Source: Rhynchonema sp. JSB1_4 (taxonomy: Eukaryota > Nematoda > Chromadorea > Monhysterida > Xyalidae). Taken from it: a DNA stretch of 64,000 nucleotides. Numbering within the stretch: position 1 is the stretch's first letter; each line of letters opens with the position of its first letter. Made by a program: the position numbers and the translations under genes. The stretch lies in the NCBI GenBank assembly GCA_030248065.1, contig JASAMV010002027.1, positions 1-64,000 of the forward strand, read 5' to 3'. The notes below the pieces were generated by a model. It was not told the origin of the DNA. It worked only from the letters and a program-made list of their open reading frames with translations, and ran no database searches. Of this stretch, positions 23,425-36,800 are shown piece by piece.

Positions 23425-24846
23425 TCACAGATTATCGGCGGAGACCACCCAAAGTGTCTTCTTTTGTTCGTGCTCCACAGCACTGGCGATTTGCTGACAC
23501 ACAAGTCGAATCGTGTGGTCGGGTTGGGGCTGGGCGGGCGCAGTTACTGAAAGAAAAATATTTAGTTATTATTCATTTATTTTTAAGCTATATTAATTGC
23601 GCAATTTATTTATTTTCTCAGCTCGTGTCGTCTGTGGCTGTGGTGTGACATCATGAGGAGGAGTGGTGTGTTTTATAGTCGTCAAATATGGTATGGCGCT
23701 TTTCAAGTGCACTAATTATTTTTGGTACTTTCTCGGTGGTCTGAGACTAAGGCAACATATCTATACTACTAAAACAGGAAGACGTAGGCGCCTGCTCGAA
23801 AGTAGACCAAGCAAACAAACAACTGTCTGGCAGAACACTTCTTATCGGTGCCCTCTAAGGCATTAGACTTAGGGTGTGACACTGGTCACGCCACCTCTAT
23901 CTCCTGTGCGTCAAAAAATTGCAACAACTACAATAAACTACTTTATACCGAAAGTTCGGGAGCCGTTTGAATACGCACAACAACCAACGCTTTAACATAC
24001 CCACCTACTGCGGAACGTGCGAACCACCCAACAACACGTATAGCCCAAAAGGGTGGTAACAATAATCACCGCACTCAACTTCGTGATGTTTCACACACAC
24101 TAACCGGTTGTATGATGGCAGTTGATCTGTTGCAACTGCAGTTCGGTCTGATTGGCTTGTTCCACAATCTCCTTGGCCTGTTTGCTGGGCATTTGACTCG
24201 GCGTCTGTTCCCCTCTTTTGGCACTTTCGAATACTTCGCGCACTTGTTTTGCGTTCTTGAACTTGACCACAACCACAATTGGGTAGATTTGCAGTTGTTG
24301 TAGACGCTCCAACGCAGCGATTGAAACATCGAGGATGCAGTGGTAGCCCTGGGGATGGGGGTTAATTGATTGCATATACTTGTGTTGTGTTGGTGGATCA
24401 CAAAGGCCACCTGCTGCTATGATAACGCTGGTAATGAATGATAGGGTACCCGAACTGTAAACTAGTCTCGAACAATTAGTCGACCTGATAAGGAGAATAA
24501 AACAGTTATTTTTAGCAACCGTACCTTGTCAATCAAATCCTTCACCACATTGGCGCTGGTCACTTCAAACAGTTGCTGGCGTTTTCTGAAACAAAAAAGT
24601 ATTGCACGTAAAATCAATCATTGTGAAAGGTGGGGACCGGAAAAGTCCGCAATCACAAATTCGCAACTCCAACCGACCTAAAGTCGATGTACAGCAAATT
24701 GGCCATTCCGTGCTCCAGCGCTGATTGGCTGATCTGCAGACATTCGGGCACACAATGCATGAACGTGTTCGGGTAGCACTGCACCAATCGACCAATCAGG
24801 ATGTCGTTTAACGGACCAATCAACAACACCGGACGTTTGCGTGCGT
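23425..24846 (-). CDS. DLG5: DLG5 exons 38-41: guanylate-kinase-like domain
   Basis: Four exons encode the C-terminal GK-like domain. Exon 38 has RPVLLIGPLNDILIGRLV and LLYIDF, exon 39 the FEVTSANVVKDLIDK strand, exon 40 GYHCILDVSIAALERL and IYPIVVVVKFKN, and exon 41 the last helix (CQQIASAVEHEQKKTLWV) and TGA stop. The P-loop of true guanylate kinases is replaced, as is usual in MAGUK proteins, so it is a binding module and not an enzyme. A GATGTTTCA motif is inside exon 40 (coding DVS), and another lies just past its donor. Confidence 0.92.
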
Positions 24847-27800
24847 CTGAGCAGAACGAATAAATTGGAATTTGAATGCGATGGCGTCACCTATCAGCTC
24901 TCATATCGGTTGAGGGTGGGTTTCGGGCCCAATGCCACTTGCTTGCGCTCATGCGCAAGGCTGGCTGTGGTTGACGGCATTGGTTGACCGACACAAAACA
25001 ATTAGCCTGGTGGTGCGCTTGTGATTCCTACAATGAGACCACAACCCCACACATATACTGCTGATCTCAAAAGCGAAACATCGCTCTATGCCGACTGCCA
25101 GCAAGTTTTGGGCGACTAACGAACACTCAGGTCGCGGCGATGTTTCATGCGTCATTTATGTATATGAGCTGCGCAACACAAGATTAGGTGTATGGTGACT
25201 CACAATCATATCGTTGCACCCGCTGGTAGACCTCCTCGATCAAAGTGACCGAATCGGAGTCCTCTTTGCTGGGTGTCCGGGTGTGCTGACTTGAACGCGA
25301 CGACCGACGGATGAACTTGAGGGAACTAAATAAAGAGAGAAATTGTACAAAGAACAGTGGCCGGTGCGCACTTTGCTGCTAATGGCCCGGGATGGTCGAG
25401 GTGTGGTGCAAAATCGGGTGGGTCACATCGTATGTACGTCTTCATTGTTGAAGCTGCGCAGAGCTCGCAGCGGAGACTTCTGATTACGCTGCAATAGCAA
25501 CTTGTGACCCAAAACCATTTTGCACCGCCGAGCAGTGTGCGAGCTGCTATTGTTGTCGACGCAACACACCAACGTCGACATGTGTACAATAGTGACCAAT
25601 ACAGCACCACGTTTGCAGCCATAAAGCTGTGCAGCGATGAAACAACAAGACCACACTTTATGCTTATGTGCGCAGTACAAACATTCTAACTTCCCATCAC
25701 ACCAACACCGACCGTCTGATGGTGCCTCGTCTCGATCCGCCGCCAGCCGCCGCCTCCATCGCGTCCAAAATGCCGCCGCTCGTTGATTGGCTGCTGTTGG
25801 CCATGTCCATGCTGCGTTTCATCACCAGTTCTTCCTCCAGTCTGAAAAGGTAGATACATTTTCGTTTTGGACATTATGGGGGATGGCTGTTTTTTAAGTT
25901 TTCAAATAAAACTTCTTTAAATTAGCAACCGACTTGTATTTGCTGGGTATAATGCCACACGAGCGTTGCCGGCCCTCGAGGTCAAGCAGCCAGGCGCGCC
26001 AACGACCAGTGGTGCCCATGAACAACGTGTTGTCGACGTAACTGGAGTAACATTATGTCATTTTGTTTATTTGATTGAAAATTTACATTCTTTTTTTTTA
26101 AAAATATTCACAAACTCACAGAATGTCGCCGTTTTTCAATGGCAGTTCGTCCGAAGTTTCCGCTTGACGATCGATGTTTACGCGAACGTAGAATCCGTCG
26201 CCCGCCGTTTTCTTGCAGTGTTGGTATTCTGGAGAATAGCTTTTTCTTAAATAACAAAAATCATTTTTCAAAAAAGCTAAAAATTTAAAAAATAAGTGCT
26301 CGCAAATTAAGTCTAAAGAGACATACTTTGTTCGTCGTGCTGCACCAACGACGTGACCACATTATCCGACTTTCGTTGCAGTTCGTAGCGCGCCTGCTCC
26401 AACGTCAGTTTTCGGAAATCCATGCCGTTAAACTGAAATTGTAAACAGTAAATCTATACTACTAAAACAGGAAGACGTATGTATGTGTGTCTGTGGCCCC
26501 CTCCCTCGGAAGGGCGGACGGGTCAATTTTCACGGGTAGCTTTGGGTATGCTAACGGGTCTTCGGGGGCGGGGGGCACGGCACGGGCGCGGCGTTGTAGC
26601 CGGGCCGTAGGCACGGGTCCCGTCTTGTATTGTGATAAAAATCGACAAACAAACGGTCGATTGAAATACTAGTACCACGCGTATCAAAATGGGTTAAGTT
26701 ATACACCCTTCATTGGTTCCAAGCAGTGAGGTGCTGATATATGTATCTGACTGAAGCGTTCACGAACCGGTTCATAGATTTGGTTTCTGAGGAACTTCCG
26801 AACCACAAACCGGTAAAATAATTGTTCACTTTAATTTTGCTGATAATAATGAGTGTAAAAAGCTAGGAAATCCATTCCATTCAGTAAAAATTTCGGCAAA
26901 CGATAACAATAATTAATATTTGACTGGCTGCAACTGCAAGACTGGCATTTTTCCGCAACATTCAGCCACGAACCGGTTCGCAGATTCGCACGGCAAAGTT
27001 TCGATTCGCGCACACCTCTCGTAATCTACATACGCAACACTTCCTAAAGGCGACTGTACGTCTAGTTGCGATACACGCAACATTTTCTCGCGTGTTGATT
27101 GGCTGGCTCATGCGCGGCAAACAGCCAATCAGAAAATGTTGCGGCCATCGTTGCCAACGGGACAAAGTATAAAGTGGCCTTTACACGCTCGGCATCAATA
27201 TATTCCAAACTGATCACCCCAACCTCCAGTATCTGATCCCCGATCGCCAGACAGGTGCCCGGATTGTAATCGTGCGCGTTGGTGATTTCAGGCAGCAAAT
27301 CGTCCACGAAAATCCCAGTCATGTTGCCCCCGCGCGTGATCATGCCCCAACAGTCGAACTGTGACTGCTTTTGTGCCTGAATCGAAAAATAAAGGTGGAG
27401 TTGGTGGAGTTATACTTGTCCATTTTGGGCTTGTAGACAATGAGGACAAAATTTTCTTTCAGTCATACTTTGTGATCCTGTTGGAGCACTAATTTCGACC
27501 AGCGCAAAAGTTGTTCCCCTTCACCACTTGAACAACTTTTACGCTGTTCGAAATTAGTCCTCCACCGCTATCACGAAACATGATTCGAAGAAAATTTTGT
27601 CCTTATTGTCTACAAGCCCAAAATGGACAAGTATAACTCCAGCTTAATGCTTCGCAGAGATTGATTTTGAGCACAGCTTTGTACATAAAATACTGTATTA
27701 TGCACATTTGAGATGATGTGTTGTGCTTCATAAATTTATGTGTTTCACATACCAAACATGGCAGTTTGATCGTTGCGCGGTCGTTTTTTCAGTTTTGATG

Positions 27801-30800
27801 ACATGTGAAAAAATGTTTTTTTGCATATATGTGTATTTAATGACTTTTTTGACAGCTGTAGGGTTGATCAGCGTCAATGTTGGCTGCGTCCAAACTTCAA
27901 ATAAACTACTTTTACGGCGGTAAAATTTAATTGTGCCACGGTTCATCTGACCCCTGGCATAGCTCCAAGCAGGAGCCTAAGACCAAGCCCAGTGGGTTAC
28001 TGCGGGGCCTGAATTGCCCCTACCTGAAAAACTATGCCTGAAATGACAGGCCCGAACTTCTGGGGCCAGAAAGGGCCAGAGTTGTCAAATTTATTGCGGT
28101 CCAATTCAACTAATCGCGCACCCACCTGCAAACTGGCCATGTCCCGTTTCCTGACACTGACGAAGCGCTGTTGCACCATGGTTGGCTGCATTGAGTCACT
28201 CGTGAGCGAGCTTGATGTGCGACTCATTGTGTTGCCCCCGCTCATGAATTGCCTGCTGGTACCGTAACCCGTCGATGTGGTTACGGTAGACATACGACCC
28301 GTATTGAGATGCTGATTGGCTAATATTGCTGAATGCTGATTGGCTGTCGTGGTGGGTGAGGTCGGCTCGCCGCGCTCACTGATAATACCGAGAATTTCGC
28401 GGCTGAAATGTTGAAACAGCGGAAGTCTTTTTTGGGCCACCCTATGTTTAAATCCGAACATTTTTTTGTGAAATCACTAAAACGTGCTCGTGACATAAAC
28501 TAAGGCAGATAAGAATAACTGATACATAAGGCACAACAGTGGCACAATACATACTTGATATATAATTTGTCATTGAAACTTACCGAAGGCGGGCAGTTTA
28601 GTGGCAGACTGTGCAAGAGAAATGAAAACCATGCGTTTCTACACAAACATGTATGGCATCCGGAGCATTGATTACGCTCTATAAACACAACTAATATTAA
28701 GGGTGCGGGGCAAGGCCAAACCAAAAAGCTTCACTAAAGTTCGAAATTCCCACCTCAATCACTACGACTAGTACAGGGTGGCCCAAAAGCGTGTCACCTC
28801 ACCTGTGCGCACTGGCACTGTACAACGATGATTGCCGACTCAACATATTGCTGTTGTGTTGTTGACCTCCATAGACGGGGGTGCCACGCGGTGTGGAGGA
28901 GTGCTGCGGGGCGTGCGACCTGCGTGTGATGTTTCAAGCATTAGTAGTCTGCCCATTTGATAAAGACGTGATCCGGACTCCGACTTTTTTCTGGTAACTA
29001 CGCACCTAAGTCTCTTTTGGTATTCACCTCAAGAAGGGTCACAATTACGTGGTAATGCTTCACTGCATTGTACAGAGGATGTGCATGTGGCTAAATTCTC
29101 AGCCAGATAGACCCGAAACCTGAAACCGAAATACAATTTTTTCTATGTCCGGGATTCGGGTTCTAAGGAAAAAATTGAAAATGTTTCGACTGACAGTATA
29201 AATTGTTCGCGTCAGCTGTACAGTGGCAAAGCCGAATCATTTTCGATTATCATGCTTTGTGTTTCGGGAAATCCCGAAACCCGAAATACGGACATAGAAA
29301 AAAGTATGTTTCGGGTTTCGCGTCTATCCGGTGGAACCCTTAGTGGATTATGCGAACAGCCAACCATGTTCGCTTAACATCCGGCGGCACCACGCGTGAA
29401 TCCAAGCTTGGCGATGTTTCACCCACCCGCAGCCACTCACCATATGGTCTCACATGATGCCTGTTGCATTTGGTGTGGATTGTATTGCAACGTCATCGAG
29501 ATATTCTCCAACCGACCCAACTGGCGCAACACCTTTTTCGCCGCTTCGAGATTCGCATTCGCATTCGCCATGCTGATGCCGCAGATCTGACGGCAAATCA
29601 GCGAATAGTGGTCAGCATAACGGGTAAAATTCTCAAAAGCGCAATCGCCCCCCCCCCCCCGAAGGTGGTTGCACAACCGCCGCCGGAAACGATGATAACA
29701 ACTTCCAACTGGCTGACCTCAACATTGTTTGTGCGTGTAACACAACGCCAACGCGACCCCGGTTTCGGAGGCGACAGATTTGGTGAAACCTTCACACGTG
29801 GCTGCTGATTTGGGAAATGTTACACGTTGCAGAATACAACGTGGTGCATGAGTATTTTCTCTTTTTATTAGTTTTGTAAGCACACCACCTTCGAAATCGG
29901 GCTCGTGTTGGCGTACCTACTTTGCCTTTTCCGTGAACAGTCGGTTTGTTCAGAGCCTGTTCGCCAACACACACAAACAATTCAGGTCACCCACCTGGCA
30001 GATGTCTTCATCGTTTCTGGTGGCGGTTGCTTTCGAGAGTCGGGGCCAATGATGTGCGATATTTTCATGTTCTTAGGCTTTGTTTTACAGGCTGGATGCA
30101 TGGGCTTAGGGCGCCCTTAGTCATAGTGGAAAATAGAAATGAAAGAAATATTCTATGCGCAAGTTTTCTGTTTCCACTTTCCAATTATGACTAAGAGCAT
30201 ACTGGAAAATGGAAAATGGAAATGAAATAAAACATTTTCTGCAGCAGTCATGTTTTGACATGTGACAAAACAGTTTCTGTTCCGCTCAATTCTCGGCCGC
30301 TGATTGGTCAGATTTTACACAGAAAATGTTTTGTTTCATTTTCATTCTCCAGCATGCCCTTAGTCATACTGGAAAGTGGAAATGGAAAACTTGGGCATAC
30401 AGAAGAATATTTTTTCATTTCCACTTTCCATTTTCCACTATGACTAAGTTCGCCCTTAGACAGCACACACCCCTATCATAAACACTCGGTGTGCAGTCTT
30501 AGCTTCAGCCAAGCGACGGGTAAGAGCCTAAGCCTGAGCCCGAATTTGGGGGTCGAAATCAAAGCCACAAATTGAGGGCGCAGAATATTCCGGGAAATCT
30601 TTCCACATCGTAATGTTGTTGAAATAAATGTGTGTGCAAATGGGCTACTTGCTTTTATGCTGGCCGTGCACGATGTTGTGTATGACAACGGGAGCGCACG
30701 TACAATCCGAAATCGTTTGTGCACAAGAAATGACTTTGTACTGTTCCGCGGCTTTTCAGGCCCGAAAGTTCAGGCCCAGTTTTTCAGGCCCGAACGATTC

Positions 30801-33800
30801 AGGCCCAGCATATATGACCCATTTATAGGCTTAGGCTCCAGCCGGGCTTGAATCGACCGGGCCTGAACCTGTGCCCCTGGACTGAACCGTACCACAATAA
30901 CTTCGTACATACATCTAGGAATCGAGCCCAGGATCGTTGTTTTCTTTCCGGGGCACTACCATGACCACTAGGTTTGTTAGACACAAACTTGACGGTTAGT
31001 ACCTACTACCATATAAAGTACTATTACCACCTGCTCTGCATACTGTATGACGTATGAAAGTACCGTTGTGATTGCCTTTTGCCCACCAGAACGTGAAACT
31101 TCGCGGTAAAATTCCATGTAACTCACATCTAACACTTGATCGCCGACTTGCACGCCACTCTTGGCAGCGAGTGATGTTTCACTGACACGTGATATAAACA
31201 GACCGTTGTCCCATTGTACCGAGATGCCCAGATTCTCACGACTGCAGCCCTTTTCGATATGGATTTTTCGCACATCACCGTTGTGTAGCCTGTACGTATG
31301 TGTGAAACATCAGCTGGTAGGGATTCAGAGAGAAAATCGATAAAATGAAACATCACACGCGCAAACATAGGCAGGCACATACATACCTTGAGTGACTACC
31401 ACCGCCCTCATGCGTGTTGTACGGATGGAACGGGCTCTGACGGGGTGCGTACTTGCGTTGAACAGGGGTACCACCTGAAACCATTTAGGTACGGTGCTTA
31501 TTACATGTATCGGGGTAGGTATGCGTGTGTTTTTATTATTCATTGGCATGATAACAAGATAAGGCGAGCCTCCAAGGCAAACAGGTAGGTATACATTCTA
31601 ATGTGTGCAATAAGATCCCAAGGCGTGAGGAATGAACTGACAAGTTCACAGGTTCACTTTCTTGAAGTTACTCGGACAAATACATAGTGAGGCAATAGGA
31701 AAAGATAGGACTCATTTACATTTCGTGCAAGAGTTGAATACTCCGATATATCTGAAAAATAATAGTGTCGAACCATGATGGCCACAGAGCGATCTCATCC
31801 CAATGAATAGATTTTGCTGATGTGGTTTTAGCTGTGCCTAGTGATGGGCTCGCTCCCAATTTTTTTCCTTCGCTCGCTCTTCGCTCTTAGCGCGAAGAGC
31901 GAAATCGCTCTTCGCGCCCAGGCGCGAAATTGAAATTTGCCTTCGCTCGCTCTTCGCTCTAAGCGCGAAGAGCGATTTCGCGCTTTCGCTCTTTGCCGCG
32001 CTTTTATTCGCGCCCGAGCGTTTCGCTCTTTTTTTCGCGCTTTCTTGCCTTGATGCGTTTGAACAAAAAATCTTTTGTAAATTATTCAGAAATGTTGTTA
32101 ATATTTATATCCAGAGAAAGAATCATTATTCTTTCAGTTCAGAGAAGAAGAACGACAATATGGCGACAATCATGATTGAACATGCATGTGTTCTGTTCTG
32201 TTCTTCATCAGTTTTGCCCTGTTCTATTTTGTTTTGTTGTATTGTAGTGTGGCACGGACATGATCAGGTGCCAGTGTGCGTCAATATCAATGTCTGGTTC
32301 AAAATTCAATGATCAAAATTGAAAGCTTTCAAAAGGTTTCAAAAAGCTTTCAAACTGCTCAAATCTAAATAATCCACTTCCGTTCCAATTCCGAACCGAT
32401 ATTGGAAACTGAGAACTCATGCATGGGCTGGGCGGCAGTGTCACTCGCCCATATTGTGCGACTGAGTGTGAGACCAATAACTGTTCTGCACTCCTTCTTT
32501 GATGAAAGCACAAAATTCTGGCCTCTTGCTATTCACAGTATTGAAGCGCGAAATGCGTAAAAAAGTTTCGCCGGGCGCGAAGAGCGAAGAGCGAAAAAAG
32601 AGCGAAATTTTCAGGCGCGAGCCCATCACTAGCTGTGCCGCATTGGCTGTCTGTTAGTTTGTGCGACATTCACGTTCGGTTATGTAATTCGTAAATCATT
32701 CATCCCATTCAAACATACACAGCATAATATCTCTGTTCAATCAATACGTTGCAGACTACGAACAGCAGCGCTACGTGTTCAACGCGATGTTGGGCGCGTA
32801 TACGACCCATTCGGTGCGAACGTGGAGGACACGATCAAAATGTGATGAATAGTGTTCAAGGCTTGGATTTGGACTGAACTGTTCCGTGGACATGTTTCTG
32901 TTTGGCGGCATTTGCGCACTTGGCGTAGCCCATTCGAGAATGCAGTGCGTACGGTGAATCAGTCAATAAATCAATAATCAATTAGTCAATCAGCCAATAT
33001 ACAGAACGGGAACTTGTATGTGGCCACACCTGAGTTCGACAAGTTGCGGTAGAGAATATTGTAATTTTATAGCAAATTGAGCTCTACCGATCAACCACGG
33101 GATCGTTTTGCATTGTACGAGATTTTTTAGTGAGCTCGTTACATGCGTGCGTCTAGGGGCGGGCTTAGGTTGAATCCCGGAATCCGGAAACGCATTATTT
33201 TTGCATGTATAAATTTTTGCGTTTTCGGGAAACATTTCTGGAGCCCAGAAATGTCTTGTATTTTTGCATGCAATTATTTCCGGGTTCCGGGTCGATTCCG
33301 GATTTAACCTAAGTGTTTGCTCTGAATTGTAATATATAAACCAGACACAAAGCGAAGACGGTGCAAGAAAGTGTGGTGTTAATGTTCGACGCCCCCGTCC
33401 ACACAATTGCATCCGGGTGGAGGGGTGCACCTTCCCCAAGATGACCGACTTGGCCCCCTCACCTCTGGCGCTGCTGCTGACCGAATTCAACGAGCTGTGA
33501 CTGGTCACCGATTGGTAGTCACTCTCGATGGTGCCTGCGCCCCCACTCAAATGTCGACCCGAATATGGGGGTGGTGGCATGGCTCGGGACGTTGGTTGCG
33601 ACCAGGCAAGCTGCAATGACGGGAAAAGGGTGATGATAAGTGTGGTGAAACATCTAGTCTTACTATATAGGTGCCATCTCTCAATTGGCACCGTGGTTGT
33701 GTCGTTATCCATCACAATAGTAAGATGTTGCCTTTGGTCGCTAAGTGTCCTCCTCTACCAGAAATAATGATTTATATCAGCTGCTTTGCTCAACTTGTTC

Positions 33801-36800
33801 CCAGACAGTCAATAAGCATACTATGTGACGCCGGTAAAAATCGCAGGCACCGGTAAAATCCAACGCTAAACGTTTCCTTGTTCGACACCGCTCCGATCTA
33901 ATCGTAATTACCAATTTGGACCCGGCTACTATTTGTGTCAGCTCGAATAACGAAACCTATCGTGGCCACCAAACAAATGCCATTGGCTGCTGATGTTTCA
34001 CGGATTCTTGACGAACCGACCTGCATTTCGCTATTCCTGTCAGCCACAACCTGCGCGTGCACTGCCGCTGGTTGTCTGATGCCATAAAGCTGTTGTTGCT
34101 GTTGTCGTTGTTGCTGTTGGCTCGATGCTGATTGGCTGGTGCTGTCGCCAGCTGCGCGATGATTGGTCAGACGATCGTACGACGGTGGCGATACACCGTG
34201 CGCGGACGCGTAAACAGGCGGGACCGGGTAGGCGGTCACGCGATTGTTGCCCTGTGTTGATGTTGTCACCACCGTTGAGCCACGGCTGCTGCTGGCGGGA
34301 ACGGAGAAGGCCGACTTGGTCGCTGATTGGACAGTGCTCGGCTCGGGCGAACTGCAGTAGTCAGGCTTTTGGATGTTCGTATAAATGCAAGGTTCACGTT
34401 TACTACTGCTGTTAGGCGGCGAGATCTACACGTGCACATATACATACATTTATCCACACAGTCATTTTGGCCATGAAAGCTTTTTGGGACTCACGAACTA
34501 GTATGTCAGGGACAAGACAGAGGGTAACGTATCGCTGAATCACTAAATTAGTGAAAAGATATGCCTATGGTATGGCTTTTGGAGTCTGGCCATCTGGCAC
34601 ATTATTTCCGCTGATGGCGAACTGTTCTACCACCAGCAATTATGAAAACGAGCAACACGGCTGTTAACCCACATTATGCATGGATATTGGCCATTTCGCT
34701 TGCATATCACAATTGGACATGCGGTGCCAGGTCCAAGACTCGAACCCACACCCATTCGCACGCCATCCAGCCCAGAGCACACACCACTCAGCCACACACA
34801 CCTGTTGCTATCCTGGTGTTCAAACACGCCGAACACATTGCCGCGATGTGGCACCTTCTTGCCCAATCGATGCTGCATCTGGTCGTGTTGTTGTATTTGA
34901 TCGACAATGTGGCCGCCTGCTGTCGCCCCGATCGTGGCCGCCGATGACATCACATTCTGACTGTATTTGGGCCACGTTGAATCGGTCGTGTTCGAGGAGG
35001 AAGGACTGAAACGGGATTGGAACTTCGAGCTTTTTGCGCTGTGTCAAAGCTCATGATCGGATCTGTCTTTGTCACTTGACTTAATTTCCGTGTCTTGATG
35101 CTTCTGGTAAGTTCCTTTGTGCATTTGTCCATCGCCAAACTTGTTTGCTGCATTAGCCAGTCCGCAAGCAACTTTAAAGCTGGGCATTATTTCTTGGTGT
35201 AAGTAAAACGTAAAAAACGTAAACGTCACGTGGCCAAGGCAGATTCGATCCGATCATTCTCCGGTACGAAGCAGAACTTCGCTTTTCATTGAGGAAGCGG
35301 AAAACAGTGTGAAACATCAACCAACCGTGAGTTCGGCTTGCCCTCTGCCGATTCCTGTATGATGTCATCGAACTCCTGCATCACTTGTTGCTCCAACGAT
35401 GACTGGCCAATCACCGTGTTGCGATGGGCGGAGCTGCAAAACCGTCCAACCAATCAGCATTCAAAATTTAGGTTGGGCGGCTGATGTTTCATAAAAACAT
35501 GCATGCAGTGTGCGTACAGAGGTGCTTGGCTGGCTATTATGTGCTCAACTACTACCGGAGAAATTCGAATAAGCGCTGGGGCTTATTTGGCAAATTTCTG
35601 ACTAAGCCCAATGGGGGCTTAATCAGACTTCTCCGGCTACAACCCAAAATGCATTAAAAACACAATTTACAGCAACGACGTTGTGAAAGTCGGTGTGTGG
35701 CAACTATAAATTATTGAAACATCATAGCGCATGCATCACAACACACATCACTGCAACACCAACCCTTTTCTGGCCTTATTGGTCGTGCCGTGCTGTTTTT
35801 GCATGGCGATTTCGTCGGCTCGTAGTCTCGGCCCGGTGCCCCATTGTATCGGTTGACGCAACTTGATCCGTTGTGAACCAGCAGACCTTGAAACATCATC
35901 ACAGATTGTGTGGGGTGTGTGATGTGGTACGGAAAGATACAGCGCGTGCCTTTGCGTGAAACATCAAGTAGTGCTTTTGAGGATATTTGTGTGGTGACTG
36001 ATAGTGTGCAATGAAATGAGTCGCATACCGAATGAGAGGTCCACATCAGCAAGATGATGACTTTGTGAAACATCAGCCAAGTGACATGCGCACTGGCGGT
36101 TATTACTTGACCAATCATTGCCTCGCATTTGGTATTGACTGATTCGATAGAACATGCTGGCATTTATGAGTATGAAAATAAAAAAAACTGCATGAAAAGT
36201 TTGGCTAATATTACAGTGGTCAACTCACTTCTCGTGAACGCAGCGCCGAGTGCGCGCGAGAAATAATATACGTGGTGTTTGAGTTGACGCAAAGTCAGTT
36301 GACGAAGTGACTTTACCACTTGTGTTGACCACTGTGATATAAAGTCAAACGTTTCAGGTATGAGAACGATATGCGACTTGAACAAACCAGTAAGAAAACG
36401 AAATGGAAAATACTAACACTGAAAACCGAAAAACCCCAAAGCGCACAACATTTCTGCAGACAACGTCATCATAACAAAGCAGCATTTTCAAACTGGTACA
36501 TCAATAAACTCTCGGCCGCCGCAAACAGTTCATGAACTGCGGCATGTATGTTGTATGTACACCAAACATTCCGCGCCTGAACTGTCGCATATGAAAAGCA
36601 CACCACAAATTAGGCACACTCAGGCTCCCTGTCGCTTTGCCTGATTTCATCCCGAAGCTGATAAGCCTAAACTCAGGCCCAACCTAAGCATGTCGCTTGA
36701 GGCAGACGAGTTGACGTTAGCTGTGGCCACGACGGCTGTGCGTTGTTTCTTGTCGCCTCGGCCCAAAAGTCGATCAATCAGGGTGCCTTTGGAGGATTTT

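Noticed and set aside
35711..36163. 150-codon minus ORF as a DLG5 exon
   Set aside because: It contains several motif copies and AT-rich intron-like DNA, and the adjacent exons (22 and 23) join in phase without it.
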